Positions 1-9,508 of a stretch of 64,000 nucleotides of DNA are shown here, one piece after another; position 1 is the first letter of the stretch, and each line of letters begins with the position of its first letter. The stretch comes from Actinobacillus genomosp. 2 (GTDB lineage Bacteria; Pseudomonadota; Gammaproteobacteria; Enterobacterales; Pasteurellaceae). The translations under genes were made by a program, and so were the position numbers. The stretch covers positions 186,001 through 250,000 of the forward strand of contig NZ_CP103807.1 in the NCBI RefSeq assembly GCF_029773605.1, read 5' to 3'. The notes under the pieces were generated by a model. It searched no databases. It was not told the origin of the DNA and was given only the letters and a program-made list of their open reading frames with translations.

Positions 1-85
1 ACATAATTTATATGTTGTTATAAAAAATCTGTACTTTATAATTCGTTTGCTTATTAAGCTTAACCATTAAAGTGCAGTTTGTTTT

Positions 86-979
86 TTATTCAGTTGCGGT
101 AAAAAACTCAATCACCGCTTTAATTCGTCCTACTTTTTGGCTATGCTGCATAAAGTAAAGATATAACGCTCCGAAACTTTGCCAATGTTTTTCTAATACG
201 GGTAAAAATTCCGTTTTATCAGGCTGAATTTCCATTAATGGTTCAAAAAAACGTCCGATTCCCACCCCTTGCAAAATAGCAGATTTCGCAACCACCAAGC
301 TATTAACGAGCATCGGCATTGGCATTTCTATACGAATATTTTCCCCTTTATCTTGCAATGTTAATGGCATAACACGGTTACTGGTTGCAAAGCGAAAACC
401 AATCAGTTTATGTTGTTGTAATGCATTGAGTGTTTTAGGTAATCCATATTTCTGCTGATACGTTTTTGAAGCGTAAATGCCTAAACGAAACGGCTCGGTC
501 AGCTTTTTGGCAACCATTTGCTCTTCAACCTGATTACCAAAACGAAATCCCAAATCAAAGCCTTGTTTTAGAATATCCACTGTGCCGTCATTGATTGAAA
601 TTTCTAGCTGAATATCAGGAAATTGCTCGGCAAATTCTCCTAATCTCGGTTCGATCAACAGCCAATAAGCGATATGTGGCACGGTCATACGAACCAACCC
701 TTTTGGTTTCTCACTCAAATCTTGCACGGTTTCCACCGCAGTTGAAAGTGATTGCAACGCATTTTGAGTGCTGTCAATTAAACGGTGTCCTGCTTCGGTT
801 AATTCCATTTTTCGAGTTGTGCGATTAAGTAAAGGCAAACCAATATGGTTTTCAAGCAATTTCATAGACTGACTTACTGAAGGGGAGGTCATTTGCAATC
901 TCCGTGCTGCTCCTGCGATAGATCCTTCAGCAATAATAGTATGGAAAATAGTAAGTGCGTTATAGATTGAGCTATTCAT
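86..979 (-). CDS. LysR family transcriptional regulator
   Basis: 297-residue protein of normal LysR length. An N-terminal winged helix-turn-helix (about residues 5-62, including AGAARRLQMTSPSVSQSMK) precedes an effector-binding domain of the periplasmic-binding-protein fold (about 90-295). It is transcribed away from four plus-strand genes starting at 1080, the usual arrangement for a LysR protein that controls the adjacent divergent genes as well as itself. The 100-base divergent gap holds a perfect inverted repeat (999-1015) that could be its operator. The effector is unknown; quinones or reactive electrophiles would fit the target genes, but this is inference. Family call is secure, target and ligand are not. 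Confidence 0.9.
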   Translation of the reverse strand: MNSSIYNALTIFHTIIAEGSIAGAARRLQMTSPSVSQSMKLLENHIGLPLLNRTTRKMELTEAGHRLIDSTQNALQSLSTAVETVQDLSEKPKGLVRMTVPHIAYWLLIEPRLGEFAEQFPDIQLEISINDGTVDILKQGFDLGFRFGNQVEEQMVAKKLTEPFRLGIYASKTYQQKYGLPKTLNALQQHKLIGFRFATSNRVMPLTLQDKGENIRIEMPMPMLVNSLVVAKSAILQGVGIGRFFEPLMEIQPDKTEFLPVLEKHWQSFGALYLYFMQHSQKVGRIKAVIEFFTATE

Positions 980-998
980 TGTGTGGTTTTATCTAAGA

Positions 999-1015
999 AT
1001 GAATTAAGTATTCAT
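999..1015. promoter_or_regulatory. Perfect inverted repeat, candidate LysR operator
   Basis: ATGAAT-TAAGT-ATTCAT, six-base arms around five bases, lies between the divergent LysR gene and the YciI-like gene. It is an AT-rich dyad containing a T-N11-A spacing, as expected of LysR-family boxes. Assignment to this regulator rests on position only. Confidence 0.4.
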
Positions 1016-1079
1016 CATCTTATCATTAAAAATCATTAAGTTAAAATAGCCACACTTTTAACGAATAAAGGACAACAAA

Positions 1080-1376
1080 ATGTATATCATCAACATTGCT
1101 GTAAATAATAATGTAACCGCAGAACAACAAGAAAAACTTTTTGCTGAGCACGTAGAATGGTTTAAAAAATACTTCCAAACAGGCAAATTTTTAATGCTTG
1201 GGCCATTCAAAGATCAAGCCAATGCTGGGGTAATTTTCGCTAGCACTGACAGCCGTGCAGAGTTGGATCAAATGTTAGCGGAAGATTGTTACTACCCAAA
1301 CTTAGCCAGCTATGAAATTCGTGAATTTGAGCCAAAATTGATTGCCGCAAATATCACCGAATTTGTAGAAAAATAA
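1080..1376 (+). CDS. YciI-like family protein
   Basis: 98-residue ferredoxin-like alpha/beta protein with the YCII-family look: an N-terminal strand (YIINIAV), a central helix with EHVEWFKKYFQTGKFLMLGPF, and a C-terminal strand ending EIREFEP. Members are small dimeric proteins with a conserved His-Asp pair and poorly defined catalytic roles; they resemble dioxygenase or isomerase accessory domains. The start has a good ribosome site (AAAGGA seven bases upstream). It is the first of four plus-strand genes divergent from a LysR regulator, with only ten bases before the oxidoreductase, so the two are probably co-transcribed. Substrate unknown. Confidence 0.8.
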   Translation: MYIINIAVNNNVTAEQQEKLFAEHVEWFKKYFQTGKFLMLGPFKDQANAGVIFASTDSRAELDQMLAEDCYYPNLASYEIREFEPKLIAANITEFVEK

Positions 1377-1386
1377 GGAGAAAGTA

Positions 1387-1941
1387 ATGAAAAATATATT
1401 GATCGTGTCGGGGCATCCTGATTTAAAAACATCTATCGCCAACCAAATAATTTTAGACGAAACGGCAAAATTATTGCCGAATGCGGAAATCCGAAAATTA
1501 GATCAACTCTTTAAAAATGGTACGTTTGATATTGCTGCTGAGCAAGCCGCAGTACTCAATGCCGATATTATCGTGTTCCAATTCCCATTCTCGTGGTTTA
1601 GTTTTTCTGGCGTAATGAAATTATGGCTAGATGAGGTGTTTGAACACGGTTTCGCTCACGGTTCAACCGCCAAATTGGCGGGCAAAAAATTGATTATCTC
1701 CACCACCACAGGGGCGCCATCAACACTTTATCAAAAAGACGGCTTTTTTGAGCATACCGTGGAAGATTTTGCCCTTCAGTTTGAAATGATGGCAAAACTC
1801 TGCAACCTTGATTATGCAGGTTTTATCTACACTAACGGCATTGGCTACACCAGCCGTGAAAACCAAGAAAAAATTGATGCCCAAAAACAAGAAGCAAAAA
1901 AACACGCAGAGCGTTTAGTTACGTTGATTAAGCGGTTATAA
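1387..1941 (+). CDS. NAD(P)H-dependent oxidoreductase, flavodoxin-like fold
   Basis: 184 residues with the KefF/MdaB/YwrO type of flavodoxin-like NAD(P)H:quinone oxidoreductase fold. The N-terminal strand-loop NILIVSGHPDLKTSIANQ fits the FMN phosphate loop, followed by QFPFSWFSFSGVMKLWLDEVFEHGFAHG, typical of this family around the flavin and substrate site, and STTTGAPSTLY. Such enzymes reduce quinones, nitro compounds or azo dyes by two electrons, mostly in the cytosol. It follows the YciI-like gene closely and has an AAGGAG site. Probably part of a small LysR-controlled electrophile or quinone detoxification operon (inference). Confidence 0.85.
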   Translation: MKNILIVSGHPDLKTSIANQIILDETAKLLPNAEIRKLDQLFKNGTFDIAAEQAAVLNADIIVFQFPFSWFSFSGVMKLWLDEVFEHGFAHGSTAKLAGKKLIISTTTGAPSTLYQKDGFFEHTVEDFALQFEMMAKLCNLDYAGFIYTNGIGYTSRENQEKIDAQKQEAKKHAERLVTLIKRL

Positions 1942-1978
1942 CAAGCGGTCAAATTTGAATCAAAATAAAAATCTGACC
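1942..1978 (+). terminator. Hairpin at an uptake sequence after the oxidoreductase gene
   Basis: The uptake sequence ACAAGCGGTC begins one base after the oxidoreductase stop. GGTCAAATTT pairs with AAATCTGACC (1969-1978) with one mismatch. The right arm looks like a degraded second uptake sequence and the T run is short, so termination may be weak. Confidence 0.4.
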
Positions 1979-2051
1979 ATTTTCCTTGCCAACGACAATC
2001 CTTGCCGCTGACATTCAATCTGCTATTGAAAAAACACAAGGAGTAATACAA

Positions 2052-3008
2052 ATGACACTTTCCGCTCGCCAATTCAGTTTGGCACAAATCGGCGCACTCA
2101 CAGCCAAGGGTGATCTTGAAAACTTAAAAATTGCTGTGAATACGGCTTTAGATAACGGTTTAACCGTTAATGAAATTCAAGATGCAATGGTGCAACTTTA
2201 TGCTTATACAGGTTTTCCTCGTAGCTTAAATGCGTTGGGTGTTTTATCACAAACGGTAAAAGCCCGTCAGGAAAAAGGGATAAAGACAGAGCGAGGTAAA
2301 ACAGCAACATTATTACCTACGAATACGGATATGCTAGCTTTGGGAACAGAAACTCAGACAGCATTAGTAGGGCAAAAGGTGGATCTTTCTGCCCTTTCGC
2401 CTGACATTGATCGCTACCTGAAAACCCATTTGTTCGGCGATATTTTTGCTAGTGATTTGCTTACTTGGCAAGAACGAGAAATCGTCACTGTGGCAGCATT
2501 TAACCAACTTTCAGGCGTGGAAAGCCAGCTCAACGCTCATATTGGCATTAGTAAGAAAAATGGCGTGACTGATGAGCAAATTGCCACAATCCAAAATGTG
2601 CTTGTCCCAATGCTCAGCCAATTCCCGATCGGGCAATCCAATGATGCTTACGCCCAATACTTCTCAGGCAAAAGCTATCTCGCCCCAATTTCCACCGAGC
2701 AAGTGAAAATCTATAACGTCACCTTTGAGCCTACGGTTCGCAACAACTGGCATATTCACCACGCCACCAAAGATGGTGGGCAAATGCTGATTGTTACTGC
2801 AGGACGAGGCTATTACCAAGAATGGGGCAAACCGGCTCGAGAACTCAAAGCTGGAGATGTGGTAAATATTCCTGCCAACGTCAAACATTGGCACGGAGCA
2901 GCAAAAGATTCTTGGTTCCAACATTTAGCCGTAGAAGTGGACGGCGAAAACACCAGCAATGAATGGCTAGAACCTGTTTCTGATAAAGATTACGGTAAAT
3001 TGAAATAG
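2052..3008 (+). CDS. Carboxymuconolactone decarboxylase / cupin fusion protein
   Basis: 318 residues from the ATG at 2052, which has a strong AAGGAG about eight bases upstream. The N-terminal two thirds hold two carboxymuconolactone-decarboxylase/AhpD-like repeats (for example NEIQDAMVQLYAYTGFPRSLNAL, then LTWQEREIVTVAAFNQLSG). The last 110 residues are a cupin with the metal motifs WHIHH and PANVKHWHG. These fusions are common small oxidoreductase-like proteins of unclear substrate. The frame stays open to a TTG at 1986 and reads TTILAAD just before this ATG, like the c-region of a signal peptide. Homologues may therefore be exported and this copy may have lost its leader. The third gene of the LysR-divergent set. 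Confidence 0.8.
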   Translation: MTLSARQFSLAQIGALTAKGDLENLKIAVNTALDNGLTVNEIQDAMVQLYAYTGFPRSLNALGVLSQTVKARQEKGIKTERGKTATLLPTNTDMLALGTETQTALVGQKVDLSALSPDIDRYLKTHLFGDIFASDLLTWQEREIVTVAAFNQLSGVESQLNAHIGISKKNGVTDEQIATIQNVLVPMLSQFPIGQSNDAYAQYFSGKSYLAPISTEQVKIYNVTFEPTVRNNWHIHHATKDGGQMLIVTAGRGYYQEWGKPARELKAGDVVNIPANVKHWHGAAKDSWFQHLAVEVDGENTSNEWLEPVSDKDYGKLK

Positions 3009-3142
3009 TCAATTTTCCACAACAAGCGATTGAATTTTGCAAATTTTTTGCAGAATTTGACCGCTGCCTTATTGTTCTAATTAAGTATCGTATAACGGCT
3101 TAAAAATGATTTAGCATCAAGGCATAAATACAAGGAGAAAAA

Positions 3143-3838
3143 ATGAAACGAATTTTAACCGCACTTTTATTGGGAGTAGCAACGATGGCACAAGCTGGAT
3201 ACCGAATGAGCCTATTTGAACTCACGGTCAAACCAGAACAACAGCAAGCGATTGATGCGGTGGGCAAGCACAATCTTGGCACGTCAATTCAAACCGAAAC
3301 TGGCATGTTGGCAATGTTCCATACCGTGAAAAAAGATGAGCCAAGCAAAAATGTGATTTTGGAAATTTACCAAGATGAAGCTGCTTATCAAACACATATC
3401 AATGCGCCACATTTTAAACAGTTTGTTGAAGTTGCTAAAACTGCAGTAACTGATCGTAAAGTCGAGCCACTAAATTCGCAAATTTTATTGGAAAAACAAC
3501 CGCTTGCAACATTTGAAAACGGTGATTATCTCATTAACTTAGCTGAAGTGAGCGTGAACTCCGCACAAAATGAAGACTTTAAAGCGATTGTTTTAGATGA
3601 GATGAAACAATCAATGGCAAAAGAAAACGGCGTGATTTTAATGTACGCAGCTACACTCAAAGACCAACCGAATGAGTGGCGCTTTTTTGAAATCTATGCG
3701 AATGAAACCGCTTACCAACAGCACCGTAACACACCGCACTTTCAAGCCTATTTAAACCGCACTCAGCTAATGTTGGAACGTAAAAATGTTAAGACTTTAG
3801 TCGGTAAAACATTAGTTAGTAAAGGTCTGTTTAAGTAA
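3143..3838 (+). CDS. Exported protein with tandem antibiotic-biosynthesis-monooxygenase (ABM) domains
   Basis: 231 residues. A Sec signal peptide (MKRILTALLLGVATMAQA, AxA cleavage site) is followed by two ABM-type ferredoxin-like modules of about 100 residues. Each carries the pattern EIYQDEAAYQTH..APHF or EIYANETAYQQHRNTPHF near its end, so it is an internal duplication. ABM domains act as quinol or heme monooxygenases, or as ligand-binding folds with no assigned activity. Strong AAGGAG site upstream. A 134-base gap separates it from the decarboxylase/cupin gene, so it may have its own promoter. Export is unusual for ABM proteins and puts the likely chemistry in the periplasm. Confidence 0.75.
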   Translation: MKRILTALLLGVATMAQAGYRMSLFELTVKPEQQQAIDAVGKHNLGTSIQTETGMLAMFHTVKKDEPSKNVILEIYQDEAAYQTHINAPHFKQFVEVAKTAVTDRKVEPLNSQILLEKQPLATFENGDYLINLAEVSVNSAQNEDFKAIVLDEMKQSMAKENGVILMYAATLKDQPNEWRFFEIYANETAYQQHRNTPHFQAYLNRTQLMLERKNVKTLVGKTLVSKGLFK

Positions 3839-3993
3839 AAATTGACAATTTTTGTTTTCCGAAAATAGTCGTTAAAGTGCTTGATCTCCGTACCCAACTC
3901 GCCTACATTTATAAATCTTTGTATATAAATAGTACAAATGGTAAAAAAATGGGGAAATTTAACCGCTTGCAATAAATAATTATTGAATAATTT

Positions 3994-4007
3994 TGCATAT
4001 TTATGCA
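3994..4007. promoter_or_regulatory. Candidate ArgR box upstream of argH
   Basis: TGCATATTTATGCA fits the core ARG-box pattern TGNATWWWWATNCA exactly and lies 67 bases before the argH start. An overlapping poorer match (3984-3997) has one deviation. Arginine repression of argH by ArgR is established in gamma-proteobacteria. A second properly spaced box, the usual arrangement, is not evident. Confidence 0.45.
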
Positions 4008-4073
4008 AAATATCCCTATTCAGATGTACAGGACATCTTTTAAGAAGATTAAAGAAGCGAAAAGGAACACAAT

Positions 4074-5450
4074 ATGGCACTTTGGGGTGGACGTTTTAAA
4101 CAAGAAGCTGATGCAAAATTCAAATTTTTTAATGACTCATTACGTTTTGACTATCGTTTAGCATTACAAGACATTGATGGCTCAATCGGTTGGGCGAAAG
4201 CAATTACTTCGGTTGGCATTTTAACCGAGCAGGAACACCAACAATTAGTGGTGGCGTTAAAAGAATTACGTGCGGAAATTGAGCCGAATATTGCAATTAT
4301 TTTACGTGATGATGCGGAAGATATTCATAGCTGGGTTGAATCAAAACTGATCGAAAAAGTCGGTGATTTAGGTAAAAAACTCCACACCGGTCGTAGCCGT
4401 AATGACCAAGTGGCGGTGGATATGAAAATGTGGTGTAAAGTACAAGCGGTCGTCTTACAAGAGCGTATCCGCAATTTACAACACAAATTGGTCGAAACCG
4501 CCGAAGCCAATCAAAATGCGGTCATGCCGGGCTACACCCATTTACAACGTGCACAGCCGATTACTTTTGCTCATTGGTGTATGGCGTATTATGAAATGTT
4601 AGAACGTGATTTCAGCCGTTTAACCGATGCTTATAAACGGATGCACACTTGCCCGTTAGGTTCAGGCGCATTAGCCGGCACGGCGTATTCAATCGATCGT
4701 GATGCACTGGCGCAGGATCTCGGTTTTGCGATTGGCACACGTAATAGCTTGGATTCGGTTTCGGATCGTGATCATGTATTAGAACTGCTTTCAACAGCTT
4801 CGATCAGTATGGTGCATTTATCACGTTTTGCGGAAGATCTCATTTTCTTCAATAGTGGTGAATCGGCGTTCTTGGAATTATCGGATCGTGTTACTTCAGG
4901 TTCTTCATTAATGCCGCAAAAGAAAAATCCGGATGCGTGTGAGCTAATTCGTGGTAAATCAGGTCGTGTTTTCGGTGCATTATCAGGCTTGCTCACCACC
5001 TTAAAAGGCTTACCGCTTGCATATAATAAAGATATGCAAGAAGACAAAGAAGGCATTTTTGATGCGATGGAAACTTGGCAGGCTTGCTTAGAGATCGGGG
5101 CATTAGTGCTGGAAGATATTAATGTGAATGTGGAACGTACCCGTGAAGCGGCACAACAAGGTTATTCAAATGCAACTGAACTTGCGGACTACTTAGTGGC
5201 GAAAGGTATTCCGTTCCGTGAAGCACATCATATCGTGGGTGAAGCGGTAGTTTATGCGATCAGCAAACGTGAACCGTTAGAAGCATTAAGCGTGGCGGAA
5301 TTTAAACAGTTCCACCCAGTAATTGATGAAGATGTTTACCCGATTCTTTCGTTAGAATCCTGTTTAGAAAAACGTAGTGCGAAAGGCGGGGTAAATCCGG
5401 AACGTGTACGTGAAGCGATTGAAGCGGCTAAAGTAAATTTAGGTGCTTAA
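4074..5450 (+). CDS. argH: Argininosuccinate lyase
   Basis: 458 residues, the usual full length. It splits argininosuccinate into arginine and fumarate, the last step of arginine synthesis, in the cytosol. Start [10 protein letters not shown] is typical of ArgH. The fumarase/aspartase superfamily signature [12 protein letters not shown], with the catalytic serine loop, is intact, as are the conserved [10 protein letters not shown] and [10 protein letters not shown] segments. AAAGGAA precedes the ATG. It stands alone here, not with argG, and carries an internal uptake sequence at about 4442. A candidate ArgR box lies upstream. Confidence 0.97.
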   Translation: MALWGGRFKQEADAKFKFFNDSLRFDYRLALQDIDGSIGWAKAITSVGILTEQEHQQLVVALKELRAEIEPNIAIILRDDAEDIHSWVESKLIEKVGDLGKKLHTGRSRNDQVAVDMKMWCKVQAVVLQERIRNLQHKLVETAEANQNAVMPGYTHLQRAQPITFAHWCMAYYEMLERDFSRLTDAYKRMHTCPLGSGALAGTAYSIDRDALAQDLGFAIGTRNSLDSVSDRDHVLELLSTASISMVHLSRFAEDLIFFNSGESAFLELSDRVTSGSSLMPQKKNPDACELIRGKSGRVFGALSGLLTTLKGLPLAYNKDMQEDKEGIFDAMETWQACLEIGALVLEDINVNVERTREAAQQGYSNATELADYLVAKGIPFREAHHIVGEAVVYAISKREPLEALSVAEFKQFHPVIDEDVYPILSLESCLEKRSAKGGVNPERVREAIEAAKVNLGA

Positions 5451-5471
5451 TTGAATTGATATTTGGATAAG

Positions 5472-5520
5472 AACAAGCGGTCTGATTTGGTAAAATTCTT
5501 GCAAAATCAGACCGCTTGTT
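5472..5520. terminator. Bidirectional terminator made of an inverted uptake-sequence pair
   Basis: Perfect 17-base arms (5472-5488 and 5504-5520) containing ACAAGCGGTC and its complement lie between convergent argH and the SulP gene. This is the well-known Pasteurellaceae and Neisseria pattern of paired uptake sequences doubling as terminators. Confidence 0.85.
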
Positions 5521-5540
5521 TATTTGTAGCCCACGCACGG

Positions 5541-5592
5541 CAATTCTCTTTTATTCTGTGTATTCAGTGTTTTCCGTGGTTCAGAATAATAT
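5541..5592. repeat. CCGTGGTT-ended intergenic stretch after an uptake-sequence pair
   Basis: After the argH/SulP terminator, the segment ending TTTTCCGTGGTTC (5571-5582) resembles stretches at 9573-9608 and 31111-31141. All three follow an uptake sequence by 30-60 bases. Likely one dispersed repeat family. Confidence 0.3.
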
Positions 5593-7149
5593 CTAAATTC
5601 GGCTACCGTGTTCCACTTTAACGTGGCTGGCGTGGTCGATTTCTTGGTTATTGTAATCGGATTTAAAGCCTTTTAAATAAACACGAATATGATTTTCTCG
5701 GGCGGTAATATTGGCGAAATCTTCAATTAATTCCAATACGTCCGAAGCGATATAAGAGGTGCGAGAGGCATCAATAATCACTTTGGAATTCGGGCGAATA
5801 TTTTTTAAGGTCTTTTTAATTGCCGCTTTATTTAAGAAAGAAACCTCTTCGGAAAGTTGCATTTTGATGTAGCTTGCGTCTTCTAATTCTTCACGGCTTA
5901 AGTAGTAAGCTCGTTTCATATTACCTTGTAATAAAAAGATAATACTAATTACCAAACCCAATCCGACACCTTTGAGTAAATCAAATGCCACTACAGCTGC
6001 AGCCGTTGCGACAAATGGGATAAATTGATAAATCCCTTTATGCCAAAAGTGTTTAAAAATCGTTGGACGAGCTAATTTGTAGCCGACCAAAATTAATACT
6101 GCAGATAAAGTGGCTAATGGAATTCGATTTAAAATTGTTGGAATTGCTAAAACACACACCAACAGTAAAATACCGTGAATAATACTCGAGAGCTTATGAG
6201 TTGCACCGGCATTAGCATTGGCGGATGAACGTACAATTACTGCCGTAATCGGTAAGCCGCCTAATACGGAAGAAACGATATTGCCGACTCCTTGGGCACG
6301 TAATTCCTGATTGGTGTCAGTAATACGGCGTTTGCTGTCTAAACGGTCAGCGGCTTCAATTGATAATAAGGTTTCAATTGAGGCTACAATCGCCATTGTC
6401 GCTCCAGTTACCCATACGATAGATGAACTAAAACCGGCAAAATTCGGAAAACGGATCAGATCACGCATTTCAGCCCAAGATTGCGGAATAGGTAATTGCA
6501 CTAACTGTGAGCGAGGAATTGCTAGCGAGCTATCCATACTAATAAATATTTGATTAAGGCAAATACTGATAATAACGGCGATCAATGCTGAAGGAAGCAG
6601 TTTAATTTTTTTTAGCATGGGAGAAGAATCCCAGCCTAACATTAGTAATAGTGAAAGTAAGGCAATGCTGAATGAGCCTAAATGTATGTTAACAAATGAC
6701 TGACCGATTTCTTGGAAAAATTGCTTATTTCCCAAGGCATACGGCAGTTGCGAGAAAATAATTAAAATACCGATACCGGCTAACATCCCTTCAATGACTG
6801 CTACCGGAATATAGTTAGTAATACTGCCGGCTCTGACAAAACCGAGGATAAGCTGAAAAATACCGGCAATCATACCGGCACATAAAAATAGTTCAAACGA
6901 ACCTAATTGAGTTACCGCAGCGAGTACGATAGCAACTAAACCTGCAGCTGGTCCGGCAACACTAATATGAGAGGTACTTAATGCACCGATAACAATGCCG
7001 CCAATGATGCCTGATACAATACCGGAAAGCGGAGGTGCGCCGGAAGCAAGAGCAATACCTAGACATAGTGGTAACGCAACGAGAAAAACAACAAGGCCTG
7101 AGGCAAAATTTTGTTTAAGTAAATGTATTTTATTTTTTTCGGAAGTCAT
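5593..7149 (-). CDS. SulP family inorganic anion transporter with STAS domain
   Basis: 518 residues from the ATG at 7149; an upstream TTG at 7161 is less likely. The N-terminal 400 residues form 11-14 membrane segments with the SulP signature region (FASGLVVFLVALPLCLGIA, then SGIVSGIIGGIVIGAL). A C-terminal STAS domain (about 420-510) carries KVIIDASRTSYIASDVLELI. SulP proteins move sulfate, bicarbonate or C4-dicarboxylates, often coupled to sodium or protons; the substrate cannot be read here. Convergent with argH over a shared terminator, no operon partner. Confidence 0.9.
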   Translation of the reverse strand: MTSEKNKIHLLKQNFASGLVVFLVALPLCLGIALASGAPPLSGIVSGIIGGIVIGALSTSHISVAGPAAGLVAIVLAAVTQLGSFELFLCAGMIAGIFQLILGFVRAGSITNYIPVAVIEGMLAGIGILIIFSQLPYALGNKQFFQEIGQSFVNIHLGSFSIALLSLLLMLGWDSSPMLKKIKLLPSALIAVIISICLNQIFISMDSSLAIPRSQLVQLPIPQSWAEMRDLIRFPNFAGFSSSIVWVTGATMAIVASIETLLSIEAADRLDSKRRITDTNQELRAQGVGNIVSSVLGGLPITAVIVRSSANANAGATHKLSSIIHGILLLVCVLAIPTILNRIPLATLSAVLILVGYKLARPTIFKHFWHKGIYQFIPFVATAAAVVAFDLLKGVGLGLVISIIFLLQGNMKRAYYLSREELEDASYIKMQLSEEVSFLNKAAIKKTLKNIRPNSKVIIDASRTSYIASDVLELIEDFANITARENHIRVYLKGFKSDYNNQEIDHASHVKVEHGSRI

Positions 7150-7409
7150 CTTGAGTACCAATTTTTAGTATGTCATGTTATCGGCTAAATATTGTGCCAA
7201 TAAGTAAATATTCTACGCTTTTTATTCTGATAATCTTTGGCTTATATCAGAGATTTGAAGAATTATTTTACGCTTTATCCTAAATTCTTGAAAAAAAGAC
7301 CGCTTGTATAAAAATTTTTGTCAAAATGGCGAGTTAAGATTGCAAAACAGGCATTACATCTTTAAACTTCCGAGTAATTTTTTGTAATTTTTTAATCAAG
7401 AGCATCGTT

Positions 7410-8381
7410 ATGACCGAATCAACAACGCCTAAGCAAGAAAATCAAGACATTCACTCGTTAGGACAAAAGCTAAGAGCTGCACGTGAGTCTTTACATTTAA
7501 GCATTGAGGATGTGGCGAAAAAAACCAATCTGAAAAAGTCCCATATTGAATCTTTAGAGAACGATATTTTTATTCTGCAGAATGTTGCCCCAACTTTTGT
7601 GCGTGGTTATGTGCGTAATTACTTACGTTTCTTGCATTTACCAGAAGAATTGGTATCAAGTGTCAATTATGGTGAAGTGATCATTCCTAAAGAGGCAGTA
7701 AAAACATCTTCAGCAAAAGTCGTACAAAAATCACAAACACAATGGGTTAAATATTTAACGATTCTTGTATTACTCGGTGCGATAGGTATGACATTACTAT
7801 GGTGGTGGCAGGATTATCAAAAAGAGCAAGAAACTAGAGAGCATATCGTTAGCACTACTGCAATGCCGTTAGAAAACAATACGACAACAGTACAAACTCC
7901 TCCAGCTACTGAACCAGTCGTAAATAATAGTGTTCAACCGGTTACAACAGCTGTACAGCCTGTAGAAGCACCAAAAACTGAGACTACTCCAGTGGTTCCG
8001 ACAACTGAAAATACAGCAGCGGTAACAACAGAACAGCCAATAGCCACAGCTACAGAAACGCAAGCTGAGAATGTCAATGTATTACAACAGTCTTCAGCAG
8101 AAAATGCAACAGAAGCCCAACCGGCAGCAGTAAGCAATGACGAGTTAAGAATTGAAATTACCGGTAAAGAAAGCTGGATTACGGTAAAAGGTGCAAAAAA
8201 CAAGAAAAGCCTAGCGGAGAAATTATATGCTAATGGCGAAGTGCTTACTTTTAATGGTAATGAACAATACCGTTTAACCATTGGTGCGCCGGCAAATGTG
8301 AAACTTTACTATAAAGGTCAAGAAGTACCATTAAAAATTGATGGTCGTGTTGCCCGTATTAAATTACCTTTAGCACAATAA
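7410..8381 (+). CDS. rodZ: Cytoskeletal protein RodZ
   Basis: 323 residues with RodZ layout: an N-terminal cytoplasmic helix-turn-helix of the Cro/CI type (about 15-80, LGQKLRAARESLHLSIEDVAKKTNL) that binds MreB; one membrane segment (about 111-131, YLTILVLLGAIGMTLLWWW); a Thr/Pro/Gln-rich periplasmic linker (about 140-245); and a C-terminal periplasmic domain (DUF4115, about 245-320). RodZ links MreB filaments to the elongasome and helps keep rod shape. It is followed nine bases later by ispG, the order also seen in E. coli and Haemophilus, so the two form an operon. Confidence 0.93.
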   Translation: MTESTTPKQENQDIHSLGQKLRAARESLHLSIEDVAKKTNLKKSHIESLENDIFILQNVAPTFVRGYVRNYLRFLHLPEELVSSVNYGEVIIPKEAVKTSSAKVVQKSQTQWVKYLTILVLLGAIGMTLLWWWQDYQKEQETREHIVSTTAMPLENNTTTVQTPPATEPVVNNSVQPVTTAVQPVEAPKTETTPVVPTTENTAAVTTEQPIATATETQAENVNVLQQSSAENATEAQPAAVSNDELRIEITGKESWITVKGAKNKKSLAEKLYANGEVLTFNGNEQYRLTIGAPANVKLYYKGQEVPLKIDGRVARIKLPLAQ

Positions 8382-8390
8382 GGATTGGAA

Positions 8391-9503
8391 ATGTCAGCTC
8401 ATCAATCTCCAATTAAACGTCGTGAATCGAAAAAGATTTGGGTCGGTAATGTTGCAGTCGGCGGTGATGCACCGATTTCCGTGCAATCGATGACAAATAC
8501 TCGTACAACAGACGTAGAAGCAACGGTGGCTCAAATTCAAGCACTTGAACGTGTTGGTGCCGATATCGTCCGTGTTTCGGTACCGACAATGGATGCGGCG
8601 GAAGCCTTTAAAGTCATTAAACAACAGGTAAATGTCCCACTTGTAGCAGATATTCATTTTGATTATCGTATTGCATTAAAAGTGGCGGAATATGGTGTCG
8701 ATTGTTTACGTATCAACCCGGGTAATATTGGTAATGAAGAGCGTATCCGTGCTGTGGTTGACTGTGCGAAAGATAAAAATATTCCAATTAGAATCGGTGT
8801 AAATGCCGGCTCACTTGAGCGTGATTTACAAGAGAAATACGGTGAGCCGACTCCACAAGCGTTATTAGAATCGGCATTACGTCACGTAGATATTTTAGAT
8901 CGTTTTAACTTTGAGAATTTCAAGGTAAGTGTAAAAGCCTCCGATGTGTTTCTAGCGGTTGAATCTTACCGTCTTTTAGCAAAACAAATTGTCCAGCCAT
9001 TGCATTTAGGTATTACTGAAGCAGGTGGTGCAAGAGCCGGTTCGGTTAAATCTGCAATTGGTTTAGGATTACTGCTTTCAGAGGGTATCGGCGATACATT
9101 ACGTATTTCACTTGCCGCGGATCCAGTGGAAGAAGTTAAAGTCGGTTTCGATATTTTAAAATCGTTACGTATTCGTTCTCGCGGTATCAACTTTATCGCT
9201 TGCCCGACTTGCTCACGCCAGGAAATTGATGTGATTGCAACGGTAAATGCGTTAGAACAACGTTTGGAAGATATCTTAACACCGATGGATGTATCGATTA
9301 TCGGCTGTGTGGTAAATGGCCCGGGTGAAGCACTTGTATCAGATCTCGGTGTGACCGGTTCTAATAAAATGAGTGGCTTCTATCTTGATGGCGTTCGCCA
9401 AAAAGAGCGTTTTGATAATGAAAAACTCATTGACCAATTAGAAGCAAAAATTCGAGCAAGAGTTGCCGAGCAACATAATCGAATTCAAATCGAACAAATT
9501 TAA
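8391..9503 (+). CDS. ispG: 4-hydroxy-3-methylbut-2-enyl diphosphate synthase (flavodoxin)
   Basis: 370 residues from the ATG at 8391, with AAGGA upstream. It converts MEcPP to HMBPP, the penultimate step of the MEP isoprenoid pathway, using a [4Fe-4S] cluster. The cluster cysteines are visible in CPTCSRQ and GCVVNGPGE, and the conserved Glu follows in the family position. The TIM-barrel part begins with [15 protein letters not shown]. Downstream of rodZ in the same operon. dxs, the first pathway enzyme, also lies in this window but separately. Confidence 0.97.
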   Translation: MSAHQSPIKRRESKKIWVGNVAVGGDAPISVQSMTNTRTTDVEATVAQIQALERVGADIVRVSVPTMDAAEAFKVIKQQVNVPLVADIHFDYRIALKVAEYGVDCLRINPGNIGNEERIRAVVDCAKDKNIPIRIGVNAGSLERDLQEKYGEPTPQALLESALRHVDILDRFNFENFKVSVKASDVFLAVESYRLLAKQIVQPLHLGITEAGGARAGSVKSAIGLGLLLSEGIGDTLRISLAADPVEEVKVGFDILKSLRIRSRGINFIACPTCSRQEIDVIATVNALEQRLEDILTPMDVSIIGCVVNGPGEALVSDLGVTGSNKMSGFYLDGVRQKERFDNEKLIDQLEAKIRARVAEQHNRIQIEQI

Positions 9504-9508
9504 GTTTA

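Noticed and set aside
3920-3933. Second ArgR box TGTATATAAATAGT before argH
   Set aside because: The right half does not match the consensus.
7934-8281. 115-codon frame opposite rodZ with membrane-like sequence
   Set aside because: Reflects the complement of the Thr/Gln-rich linker; no independent start signal.
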